Source of the DNA: Planctomycetota bacterium
Lineage (GTDB): Bacteria; Planctomycetota; UBA1135; UBA2386
Reading direction: 5' to 3'
NCBI GenBank assembly: GCA_947444055.1
Contig: CANEYR010000036.1
Coordinates: 1-35,186 of the forward strand
DNA: 35,186 bases
Positions within the stretch are counted from its first letter, which is position 1, and each line of letters opens with the position of its first letter. The notes under the pieces were generated by a model. It saw nothing but the letters and a program-made list of their open reading frames with translations, had not been told where the DNA came from and did not search any database. The translations under genes were made by a program, and so were the position numbers. Of this stretch, positions 26,118-33,966 are shown in pieces.

Positions 26118-27677
26118 TCAGACTGAAACCGCCGCGAACCCGCGCAGGGCGGCCGCCTCCCAGACATCGACTTCTTGCACCGCGTCGCGGTCGTCGAGAT
26201 CGGCGAGCGTGCGGGCGAGGCGCAGCAAGCGCACCCGACCACGGGCACTTTGGTGATGCAGGCGCAGCACTTCGTCGACGGCGTGCAACGCTTTGTCGTC
26301 GGGTGCGCAGGCGGCGAGCAGCTGCCGATCGGCAAGGCGCGCGTTCGGCACTGCGATGCCGTTCTTCGTCTGCCTGCGAAGTTGTCGTGTATGCGCCACC
26401 AAGACGTGGGCGCGCAGCGTCGCGGTCGAACCCTCGGCCTGCTCGGGGGCGCGCAATTCGGCCGCGGTGAGGGAAGGCACTTCGACCTGCAGATCGAGGC
26501 GGTCGAGCAACGGCCCCGACAGCCGGCTGCGGTAGCGCGCGATCGCCGCCGGTGTGCATAGGCATGGGCGTTGGCGATGGCCGCGGTAGCCGCACGGGCA
26601 CGGGTTCATCGCCGCCACCAACAGGAACTGTGCGGGCATCGTCACGGTCTGGCGGGCACGTCCCACGGTGACGGTGCCGTCTTCCAGCGGTTGGCGCAGC
26701 GCTTCGAGCACATCGCGACGGAACTCCGGCAGTTCGTCGAGGAAGAGCACGCCGTGGTGGGCGAGCGTCACTTCGCCCGGTCGCACGTCGGCGCCGCCGC
26801 CGAGCACGCTGGCGCCTGAGCTGGTGTGATGCGGCGCGCGCAGGGGACGGCGTTCGCCTGGCAACGTCAGGCCGGCGGCGGCGTGCACCTGCAGCACGGC
26901 CAGCCGTTCGTTGGCATCAAGCGGCGGCAGAATGCCGGGCAGGCGGCGCAGCATCGCACTCTTGCCGGTGCCGGGTGGACCGACGAACAACAGGTTGTGC
27001 CCACCGGCCGCGGCGACGGTCAGCGCCTTCTTCGGCGTGGCATGCCCACGCAAGTCAGCGAGGTCAGGCACCGCTTCCTCCGCGACCCTAGGCAGCCGCG
27101 GCAGCGGTGGCAGTGGCCTGCGGCCAGCGAGCCAATAGATGGCATCGGCGAGGGTCGCAGCACCGTGCAACGGCAGGCCATCGACGACTGCACACAGTGC
27201 TGCATCCGCCGGCGAACACAGCATCGCGCGCGCCCCCTCGCGACGGGCTGCCACCGCCACGCTGACCGCCCCGCGCGCCGGCAAGATGTCGCCGCGCAAG
27301 CTCACTTCGCCGAACGCAAACAGCTTGATCGCGCGTTCTGCTGCGAACAATCCAGCCGCTCCCGCCAGCGCCAGCGCCAACGGCAGGTCAAAACCGCTGC
27401 CGTGTTTCTTCAGCGCTGCTGGTGCGAAGTTGACGGTGGTGACGCCGCGCGGCGACGGCAGATCGAGCGCAAAGAACGCCTGCAGCACGCGATGGTAGGC
27501 CTCGCGCACACAGGCATCGACGAGCCCGAGCAAGCGTGGCGTGCCGTCGCCGGCATGGCGCGCCGTGGCTTCGACTTGGACTGGAATGGCGTCGACGCCC
27601 TGCACCAGCCCGCAGCCGATGATGATCGTGTGGATTTGCCCACTGCAATGTGCCAAGAACGAGTCGGTCGGTGGCAC
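26118..27677 (-). CDS. comM: ComM/YifB family Mg-chelatase-like AAA+ ATPase
   Basis: 519 residues. The N-terminal domain (about 25-180) has VNFAPAALKKHGSGFDLPLALAL. The AAA+ module has Walker A GPPGTGKS (233-240), Walker B LFLDE (311-315) and APHHTSSGAS. A cysteine zinc-type motif NPCPCGY (359-364) with CLC follows, then the sensor region RYRSRLSGPLLDRLDL. ComM is a hexameric helicase that extends branch migration during natural transformation. The first 20 residues (MPPTDSFLAHCSGQ...) are atypical, and a start slightly downstream is possible. DUF4160 follows after six bases. Confidence 0.92.
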   Translation of the reverse strand: MPPTDSFLAHCSGQIHTIIIGCGLVQGVDAIPVQVEATARHAGDGTPRLLGLVDACVREAYHRVLQAFFALDLPSPRGVTTVNFAPAALKKHGSGFDLPLALALAGAAGLFAAERAIKLFAFGEVSLRGDILPARGAVSVAVAARREGARAMLCSPADAALCAVVDGLPLHGAATLADAIYWLAGRRPLPPLPRLPRVAEEAVPDLADLRGHATPKKALTVAAAGGHNLLFVGPPGTGKSAMLRRLPGILPPLDANERLAVLQVHAAAGLTLPGERRPLRAPHHTSSGASVLGGGADVRPGEVTLAHHGVLFLDELPEFRRDVLEALRQPLEDGTVTVGRARQTVTMPAQFLLVAAMNPCPCGYRGHRQRPCLCTPAAIARYRSRLSGPLLDRLDLQVEVPSLTAAELRAPEQAEGSTATLRAHVLVAHTRQLRRQTKNGIAVPNARLADRQLLAACAPDDKALHAVDEVLRLHHQSARGRVRLLRLARTLADLDDRDAVQEVDVWEAAALRGFAAVSV

Positions 27678-27712
27678 TCTGCTGGCAAATCTCTCTCAGC
27701 CCAGGGGGATCC

Positions 27713-27868
27713 TCACCAGACCTTGCGCACGATCGTCAGGTCCGTTCGCAGTGGCGCGAGTTCGGCGGCGAGTTCGTTGGTGAGGCACGGCGAACGCGTG
27801 GCGTCGAGCCAGCGCAGTTGCCGGGCATCGCGCAACGCTGCGAAGGCACACAGCTTGATCCCGCCACA
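27713..27868 (-). pseudogene. Possible C-terminal remnant of a leucine-rich-repeat gene
   Basis: A 51-codon frame ending in TGA but opening directly after a stop with no start codon. Its peptide, KLCAFAALRDARQLRWLDA then LTNELAAELAPLRTDLTIV, has leucine-rich-repeat spacing, and its end resembles the last repeat of planctomycete LRR proteins. No continuation is visible upstream, where the PH-domain gene ends at 27944. Could be chance. Confidence 0.3.
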
Positions 27869-27943
27869 TCACCCAGGGTATTCGGGCAAGCGGCGATTCC
27901 TCGACAACGGTCCGGGACTGGGTAGCGCCCGCGTTCGCCGAAC

Positions 27944-29518
27944 TCACCAAGCGGCGGCGGCAGCCGTGGCGGCGCGCTGCGCAATCGCGTTCGCCAACCG
28001 CCGCGCATCGGCCAGCGTCAGATCGGGCAAGCGCGTCGGTGAACCGCCAGCGACGTAGACCGTCAGGTCCGCCAGTCCGAGCAACAGACTCAGCGGCCCG
28101 CGGCGCACGACCACCGCCTGCACCTTCGCCGTCGGCACATACGCGACCGTTCGTCCAATCACGCCGTGCTGTAGCGTCAGGAAGTCGCGGCCCAGAGCAA
28201 AGCCGAGGTTGCGCCACACCAATAAGCCGAGCAGCGCCCACAAGGGTGCCAGCAACAACAAGAACGCCGCCACCGGTCCAGCTTGCGACCACAGCACGGG
28301 GGTCAGCACCAACGCGAGCACGGTGCCAGGCACCGCCGTGCGCAGGATCAGTCGCGCACTGCCGCGCTGCCACTCGAATGATTCCTGTTCGAGTCCTGGC
28401 AGCAACGCCGGCAGCAGCGCCTGCGCGGTCGGCAGTTTGGTCATCGGCGCGATCACTTCCCAGCCGCCCGTGGTGTCCTCGCCGTCGCTGCGACTGCCGC
28501 CCGCCGAGTCGGCCTTGACGACGCTAAGGCCGAGCAAGCGCCGCGACCAAGTCTGTTCGACCGTGACGCGTTGGATGCGCGTGCGCGGCAGCGTTTTTTG
28601 GCGCGTTGTCAGCAGTCCATAGCGTCGTTGCAGCACGTCGCCGCGCAGCGTGACGCGGAAGCCGTGGAAGGTGACGAGATTGCCGAGCGTCGCCGTCACC
28701 ACGCCAAGGGCCATCACCACCAGCAGGAGTGCGATCAGTAGTGCGACCAGCGTGAGGGGCGGGAACTGCAACAGCCAATCGCGCGCGCCGCGGCCAAGGC
28801 CAGCGACTCGCTGTGCGAAGCCGAGTTGGTCGGCGAGCTGCGAGGCGGCAAAGCCACTGACGAGGAACGCGGACAGTCGCATGTCCGTCAGACCGCGCAG
28901 CACCAGTTCGCCGGTGGTGCTCTGATGCACCAGCCATTCCGGCGCCAGCATGGCCGGTTCTTGCAGCGGGGGCGGCTCGCCCTCGGCCGTCGCCTGCGTC
29001 TGGGTGGTCGTGTTGGCGACGGCGTTGGCGCGCGCGGCGAGCAGCACGTCACGCAAGTGCTCGGCATCGGCCCGCGACAAGGAGTCGAGGCTCGCTTCGA
29101 CGCCGCGACCGGACGCGGTCTCCACCAGCACAACGGCGAGCCCGAGGGCGCGACGCAAGATCGTCGACTCGAAGCCGAGGTCTTGAATGCGATCCAGCGG
29201 GATGCGTCGTTCTTGCCGTTCGAGCAGACCTTCGCGCACGCGCAGTTCGTCGGTGGTCAGGGTGTATTCGAGCGTCAGGTAGCGAGCCGTCGCGTAGCCG
29301 AGGTTGAGCAAGAACAAGACGATGCCAAAGCCCACCAGCCACCAAGACTGCACGGCGACGCCCAACACCATCGGCACCGCCGCTTTCCGCAACGCATCAA
29401 GCAACCGCAGCAGCAGGATCGCCGGGTGCAGATGGCCGCTGGCCAGCACGGTTGGCGCCACGGCTTTTGGCACTGCGCTTGGTGGCACTGCGCTTGGCTC
29501 AGAGGCGTCCGTCACCAC
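27944..29518 (-). CDS. Bacterial PH (bPH2) domain membrane protein, YdbT-like
   Basis: About 524 residues from GTG 29518. The frame continues upstream to 29614, but that part overlaps the preceding gene out of frame. Three bPH2 modules alternate with paired transmembrane helices; the marks are LRVREGLLERQERRIPLDRIQDLGFES, then LQRRYGLLTTRQKTLPRTRIQRVTVEQ and LQHGVIGRTVAYVPTAKVQAVVV, each shown here in part. This is the three-module layout of YdbT; its partner YdbS lies directly upstream. The role in bacteria is poorly known; Bacillus YdbS/YdbT affect resistance to some antimicrobial peptides. Exact start uncertain. Confidence 0.85.
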   Translation of the reverse strand: MVTDASEPSAVPPSAVPKAVAPTVLASGHLHPAILLLRLLDALRKAAVPMVLGVAVQSWWLVGFGIVLFLLNLGYATARYLTLEYTLTTDELRVREGLLERQERRIPLDRIQDLGFESTILRRALGLAVVLVETASGRGVEASLDSLSRADAEHLRDVLLAARANAVANTTTQTQATAEGEPPPLQEPAMLAPEWLVHQSTTGELVLRGLTDMRLSAFLVSGFAASQLADQLGFAQRVAGLGRGARDWLLQFPPLTLVALLIALLLVVMALGVVTATLGNLVTFHGFRVTLRGDVLQRRYGLLTTRQKTLPRTRIQRVTVEQTWSRRLLGLSVVKADSAGGSRSDGEDTTGGWEVIAPMTKLPTAQALLPALLPGLEQESFEWQRGSARLILRTAVPGTVLALVLTPVLWSQAGPVAAFLLLLAPLWALLGLLVWRNLGFALGRDFLTLQHGVIGRTVAYVPTAKVQAVVVRRGPLSLLLGLADLTVYVAGGSPTRLPDLTLADARRLANAIAQRAATAAAAAW

Positions 29519-29999
29519 GAGCCTCGACGATGCGGTCGCGCAACTCTTGGGCATCGGTAACGCCCAAGCCGGGCACGCGGAAGGACGAGCCTTCGTTGCC
29601 CGCGGTGAAGACAACCAGCGTGGCGAGACCGAACAAGCGTTCGATCGGGCCGCGCACCAAGTCGACGTGTTGCATGCGCCGCACCGGCACCGCCCGTTCT
29701 TCGACGAACAGGATGCCGTAGCGCATCAGCAACAGGTCGCCGAGGAACGCGTAGCGCCAGCGGGCATAGGCGAGCGGTGGTTCGATCAGCGTGATCGCCA
29801 AGAGACCAAAGCAGGCACCCGCGAGCACGAGATCGAAGGTCGATGACCACTTGTCCCAATGCTCCACGAGCAAGGGGCGCCCGACAAACCACGCGAGACC
29901 GGTCAGCACGGTGGTCGTCAGCGCGCCGCCAACTAGCCAGTAGGCGATGACGCGCCGCTGCAGACGCTGTTCGGGACGGAGGGACGCCTCACCACTCAT
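29499..29999 (-). CDS. Bacterial PH (bPH2) domain membrane protein, YdbS-like
   Basis: 166 residues from ATG 29999 (MSGEASLRPEQ). Two transmembrane helices (about 18-38 and 52-72) precede one bPH2 module with MRYGILFVEERAVPVRRMQ and the HVDLVRGPIERLFGLATLVV signature. Matches the small subunit YdbS. Its stop lies 20 bases inside the YdbT-like gene, so the two are probably co-translated. Confidence 0.87.
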   Translation of the reverse strand: MSGEASLRPEQRLQRRVIAYWLVGGALTTTVLTGLAWFVGRPLLVEHWDKWSSTFDLVLAGACFGLLAITLIEPPLAYARWRYAFLGDLLLMRYGILFVEERAVPVRRMQHVDLVRGPIERLFGLATLVVFTAGNEGSSFRVPGLGVTDAQELRDRIVEARGDGRL

Positions 30000-30080
30000 A
30001 CGGCGAGCGTGCCGGACGCGGCGCGCCACTGCAACCACGACTTGCTCGCAGTCGGTGATCGCGAGCGGGCTCGGCGTTCG

Positions 30081-31154
30081 TTAGCTCAAGCCGTCGACCA
30101 GTTGGGCCAGCCACTCCACTTGCGCAGTCGTGGCGGTCGAGGCCTGCGCCAGCGTTTGCGAACCGGCGGTGTTGCGTTGGGTGACGCTCTGAATCTCGGC
30201 GACGCCGCGCGTGATCTGCTGGATGCCGCTCGACTGTTCCTTGGTGCTGGTGGCGATCTGCGCGACCAGCCTGGTGAAGCGCGTGGTTGCGTCGCCGATT
30301 TGGCGCAGCATGCCGTCGACTTCCTGCGAGATCTGACCACCGCGCTGGGCGCGCTGGCTGGCCTCGGCGATCAGCGTCGACGTGTTCTTGGCGGCTTCGG
30401 CGCTGCGCTGCGCGAGGTTGCGCACTTCTTCGGCGACGACCGCGAAACCCTTGCCTGCTTCGCCGGCGCGAGCGGCTTCGACGGCGGCGTTCAGGGCCAG
30501 CAAGTTCGTCTGGAAGGCGATGTCGTCGATGACCTTGATGATGCGCGAGATCTCAGTGCTGGACGTTTGGATTTCGCCCATGGCCTGCACCATGCGCTGC
30601 ATGGCGGCGGTGCCGTTGGTCGCCGCCGTCTCGGCGGTGCGCGCCAGACTGCTGGCGTCCTCGGCACTCTTGGCGCTGCCGGACACGATGGTTGTCATCT
30701 CTTCGAGCGCCGTCGAAATGCTTTGCAGCGACGTCGATTGCTCCTTGGCGTTGGCGGCGACGGTCTGGCTCGTCTGGTTGGTCTCGCGCGTGCTTGCGGC
30801 CAGATTGTTCGCGAAGTCGCGCACTGCCGCCATCGTGTGCTGCACTTGCCCGACGAACGCGTTCAGTTGCTTGGCCAGTTCCGTGCTGTCCCCGTGGGCG
30901 AACGGGTCGAAGGGGCCCGCACAGCCAGCGCCCGCATTCTTGCCCATCAGCTGCCGCAGCTGGTTCGCCATGGCGAGTTGGCCGTTGCCGCGTCCGGCTC
31001 GTGCACCGATGGCGCCGCCGACCACCGCGCTCGCGCCAATCATGGCTCCGAGCAGCATTTGACCGCGGGTGTAGAACGCGGACCAAGAAACGGCCGCGAC
31101 CACGACGGTCGGTAGGCAGCAGGCGAGTGCGGAGAGAACGATGGACTTGGACAT
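30081..31154 (-). CDS. Methyl-accepting chemotaxis protein without sensor domain
   Basis: 357 residues. Two hydrophobic segments (about 5-24 and 33-51) are separated by only some eight residues, so there is no periplasmic sensor, and no HAMP domain is evident before the coiled coil. The cytoplasmic signalling domain is well formed; its hairpin tip [20 protein letters not shown] (209-228) and [19 protein letters not shown] (234-252) would contact CheA and CheW. It probably reports membrane or cytoplasmic cues, or clusters with other receptors. No che genes are nearby. Divergent from the LACTB-like gene (133-base gap). Confidence 0.92.
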   Translation of the reverse strand: MSKSIVLSALACCLPTVVVAAVSWSAFYTRGQMLLGAMIGASAVVGGAIGARAGRGNGQLAMANQLRQLMGKNAGAGCAGPFDPFAHGDSTELAKQLNAFVGQVQHTMAAVRDFANNLAASTRETNQTSQTVAANAKEQSTSLQSISTALEEMTTIVSGSAKSAEDASSLARTAETAATNGTAAMQRMVQAMGEIQTSSTEISRIIKVIDDIAFQTNLLALNAAVEAARAGEAGKGFAVVAEEVRNLAQRSAEAAKNTSTLIAEASQRAQRGGQISQEVDGMLRQIGDATTRFTRLVAQIATSTKEQSSGIQQITRGVAEIQSVTQRNTAGSQTLAQASTATTAQVEWLAQLVDGLS

Positions 31155-31287
31155 GGCGGTTCGGTTCCAGCGACGTTGCAGCCGCGGGTTGTTCCTTATG
31201 CATCGGTGGATGAAGGTGTCGCGATTGAGAGCATCTCATGGGCCAAGCGGTAGGCTGTGGCGGCCCCCTGGACCGTCGGTTGCCGCC

Positions 31288-32355
31288 ATGACCTTCACGC
31301 GCTTGTCGTCCGTGCTTTGCCTCGCCGTTGGGCTGTTGACCGCTCAGGAAGCGACCTGGGTAGCGCCGGTAGTGACTGCCATCGAGCAGCAGATCCTGCG
31401 CGACCGCATTCCCGGGCTGTCGTGCGTCGTCGGTGTGATGGGCGAGCTCCCGTTCCGCCGCGGCTTTGGCCTTGCCGACATCGAGAACGACGTCGCCGCC
31501 ACGGCGCAGACGGTGTACCGGTTGGGTTCCATCAGCAAGCCAGTGACGGCGGTGTTGGCGCTGCAGCTTGCGGAGGCTCGGCAACTCGACCTCGACGCCG
31601 ACGTCACCCTGTTGGTGCCGACGTGGCCGAAAAAGCAGTGGCCGGTGACCACGCGCCAGTTGCTCGCACACCTTGGCGGCGTTCGCCACTACCGCGGCGA
31701 AGCCGAGAGCACACTGCACTACACGACCCAGACGGAATCGCTAGCGCGCTTCGCCGCGGATGCGCTGCTGCACGAACCAGGCACCGCCTACCACTACAGC
31801 ACCTATGGGTTCAACCTGATCGCGGCGGTGGTGGAGGCGACGACGAAGCAGCCGTTCGCCGCGGTGGTGAAGGAACGGATCGCGGTGCCATGCGCGGCGT
31901 TGACGCTGCAAGACGACGATGTGCGGCGCCTCATTCGTGGTCGCGCCCAGGGCTATGTGCGCGGCGACGACGGATTGCGCAACAGCGAGCTGATGGACGG
32001 CAGCTACAAACTTGGCGGCGGCGGGCTGTGTGCATCCGCCGAAGACCTCGTGCGGTTCGCGCAAGCACTGCTCGATGGCAGGCTGTTGCAACCGGCGACG
32101 CTGGCGCAGATGTGGACGCGCCAACGCACGAAGGACGGCAAGGAGATCGAGTATGCCATCGGTTGCCGCGTCGCGATGGAGAACGAGCGCCTCGTGGTCT
32201 CGCACGGCGGCGCCCAGTCGCGGGTGAGCACGATGCTCTATGTGTTGCCGAACGAGGGCGTGGTGGTGGTGCTGCTCTGCAACCTCGAGCGCGTGCGCTT
32301 GCAGCCGCTGGCCAAGCAGATCGCCGAACTCGTCTCGCCGCCGGGGAAGAAGTGA
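31288..32355 (+). CDS. Serine beta-lactamase-like (LACTB-type) hydrolase, exported
   Basis: 355 residues with a signal peptide ending near AQEA (about 20). Motifs: S81-I-S-K84 nucleophile, [15 protein letters not shown] with Y170 (YST in place of the YxN of class C enzymes), and SHGG (H306, G307, G308) in the KTG position. [10 protein letters not shown] and HYSTYGF recall the mitochondrial LACTB group rather than true antibiotic-degrading enzymes. Probably a periplasmic peptidase or esterase. The ATG at 31288 directly precedes the signal peptide; the frame is open upstream. The stop overlaps the next gene's ATG (TGATG). Confidence 0.9.
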   Translation: MTFTRLSSVLCLAVGLLTAQEATWVAPVVTAIEQQILRDRIPGLSCVVGVMGELPFRRGFGLADIENDVAATAQTVYRLGSISKPVTAVLALQLAEARQLDLDADVTLLVPTWPKKQWPVTTRQLLAHLGGVRHYRGEAESTLHYTTQTESLARFAADALLHEPGTAYHYSTYGFNLIAAVVEATTKQPFAAVVKERIAVPCAALTLQDDDVRRLIRGRAQGYVRGDDGLRNSELMDGSYKLGGGGLCASAEDLVRFAQALLDGRLLQPATLAQMWTRQRTKDGKEIEYAIGCRVAMENERLVVSHGGAQSRVSTMLYVLPNEGVVVVLLCNLERVRLQPLAKQIAELVSPPGKK

Positions 32356-33218
32356 TGCGACGGTTGTGGTCGGTGCTCGGCAACTCGCAGAAGCTCGACG
32401 GCGGCGCCATGTTTGGCAACGCGCCGAAGGCGATGTGGAGCCGCTGGGCGCCAGCCGACGAACACAACCGCATCGACTTGGCTTGTCGCTGTCTCGTCGT
32501 GCGCGACGCGGGTCGCGTCATTCTGTGCGAAGCGGGCATCGGGGCGTTCTTCGCGCCCGAGTTGCGGCGGCGCTTTGGTGTGCAAGAAGAACGGCATGTG
32601 CTGCTCGAACAGCTGGCGGCGATTGGTGTGCAGCCGCCCGCCGTGGACATCGTCGTGCTGTCCCATCTGCACTTCGATCACGCCGGTGGGGTGTTGTCGA
32701 CGCACGGCGACGGCAAGGCGTTGTCGTTGGTGTTCCCAAACGCGCGCTACGTCATCGGCACCGAAGCGTGGCAGCGCGCACAGACGCCGCATGCTCGCGA
32801 CCGTGCGAGCTTCGTGCCTGAGTTGCAGTCGCTGCTGCAACAGAGTGCCCGCGTCGAGTTGGTGGACGGGGCGTCGAGTGAACTGCTCGGCCCTGGCTAT
32901 CGTTTTCATCGTAGCTTTGGTCACACGCCCGGCATGTTGCTGACCGAGATCGCGGGCGAACGTGGCCCCCTGCTCTTCTGTGCCGATCTGATCCCAGGCC
33001 TGCCGTGGGTTCGGCGCGCGATCACGATGGGCTACGACCGCTATCCCGAACTGCTGATCGACGAGAAAACGGCCCTGCTGGCGGATCTGCAGGCGCGCTC
33101 GGGGCGGCTGTTCTTCACCCACGATCCGCAGGTGGCGGCGTGTCGGCTGATGAAGGACGAACTGGGCAACGTGGTCGCGGTCGAGCCGGTGCCGACGTTG
33201 GCCGACGATGCGGCGTGA
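32355..33218 (+). CDS. Metallo-beta-lactamase-fold hydrolase
   Basis: 287 residues. Metal ligands are HLHFDHAGG (H104, H106, D108, H109), SFGHTPG (H190), CADLIPG (D211) and FTHDP (H256). This is the complete dinuclear zinc set of the glyoxalase II/lactonase type. No signal peptide, so cytoplasmic. Substrate unknown; a lactonase or thioesterase is plausible. Coupled to the LACTB-like gene through overlapping stop and start codons. Confidence 0.92.
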   Translation: MRRLWSVLGNSQKLDGGAMFGNAPKAMWSRWAPADEHNRIDLACRCLVVRDAGRVILCEAGIGAFFAPELRRRFGVQEERHVLLEQLAAIGVQPPAVDIVVLSHLHFDHAGGVLSTHGDGKALSLVFPNARYVIGTEAWQRAQTPHARDRASFVPELQSLLQQSARVELVDGASSELLGPGYRFHRSFGHTPGMLLTEIAGERGPLLFCADLIPGLPWVRRAITMGYDRYPELLIDEKTALLADLQARSGRLFFTHDPQVAACRLMKDELGNVVAVEPVPTLADDAA

Positions 33219-33251
33219 ACGCGCGGGATCGGCGCCGCCGAAACCCACCCC

Positions 33252-33280
33252 TTGTTCGCGGCCGCGCGTTCGCCGATAAG
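33252..33280 (+). promoter_or_regulatory. Putative sigma-70 promoter of ssrA
   Basis: TTGTTC at 33252-33257 and GATAAG at 33275-33280 are separated by 17 bases. The mature 5' end of the tmRNA lies 14 bases further, consistent with a short leader removed by RNase P. Moderate match only. Confidence 0.45.
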
Positions 33281-33293
33281 AACCGCACGACAC

Positions 33294-33646
33294 GGGGGCG
33301 ATCGGCTTTGACCGGATGCCGACTCGACCTGAGTGGCGCGCCGAGGGCCAGGCACCTCGTAAATCCGACTGGAAAACACTAAGTGCCAACACGCACTACT
33401 CCCTCGCTGCTTAAGAACTAAGCAGTGAGCGCTGAGGTCTCCTCGCCTGCGGGAGGCCAAGGCGCAACACAGCGGGCTGGTCGCGTGGTGGCTGCTCGGC
33501 CCATCCGCGACGAGAAACAGTCGAGCTGGCCAGTGACGATCCTGTTCGTCGGAGCAGCACTGGCGACATCAAACGACGGAATACGCGCGTAGAGGCTCAG
33601 GACGGAGCATCTCGGGACGCGGGTTCAATTCCCGCCGCCTCCACCA
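33294..33646 (+). ncRNA. ssrA: tmRNA (transfer-messenger RNA)
   Basis: Single-piece tmRNA of 353 bases. The 5' end GGGGGCG (33294-33300) pairs with CGCCTCC (33636-33642), one G-U pair, followed by A and an encoded CCA (33644-33646). The T arm has GGGTTCAATTCCC. The 5' side carries GATCGGCTTTGACCGG-like tRNA-domain sequence. The tag reading frame starts at GCC 33385 and ends at TAA 33412-33414, giving ANTHYSLAA; with the alanine loaded on the RNA the tag would be ten residues. It rescues stalled ribosomes with SmpB and marks proteins for ClpXP-type proteolysis. The tag ends LAA as usual, but its start lacks the common acidic residues. Confidence 0.96.
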
Positions 33647-33651
33647 TATCG

Positions 33652-33888
33652 GTGGTTCTGGCGACCCTGCGCCTTAGGCGCAGGGTCGCGCAGGATTTGT
33701 CGCCACTGCTAGCCACAGTGCATTGGCTCTGCGCGCACGATGACAAGCGGCGGCAGGACGTCGCTGGCGTGCTGGAAGGAGTGCGGGCGTGGAATCGCCG
33801 CAAGGGCGACTTGTTCACCGAACACCACGTGACCGTGGCGCTGGAGCGGTTGCGTGAGGACGGTTGGCTGCTAGCGACGCAGGCATGA
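33652..33888 (+). pseudogene. Truncated gene abutting ssrA (C-terminal DarG-like domain?)
   Basis: A 78-codon frame from GTG 33652 to TGA 33886-33888. The first ten codons read through the terminator hairpin and look non-coding. From about codon 14 the peptide looks like a real folded domain: LSPLLATVHWLCAHDD, then VRAWNRRKGDLFTEHHV and LERLREDGWL. From memory this resembles the domain that follows the macro domain in some DarG-type antitoxins (DarTG ADP-ribosylation systems), but I could not check. The expected upstream domain is missing, so it is probably a remnant joined to the ssrA 3' end, a common integration site. It could still be translated. Confidence 0.45.
33661..33689 (+). terminator. 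Perfect 13-bp hairpin after ssrA
   Basis: GCGACCCTGCGCC (33661-33673) and GGCGCAGGGTCGC (33677-33689) are exact inverse complements with a TTA loop. It lies 14 bases past the tmRNA CCA end. No T-run follows, so it is either an imperfect rho-independent terminator or a structure that protects or processes the 3' end. Confidence 0.6.
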
Positions 33889-33966
33889 CCGACCACCCGC
33901 GAGGACCCGCGCGTTCGCGCGCCGCGCACTTGCCAGATCGCGAACGCCACGTAGCGTCTTCGCCCG

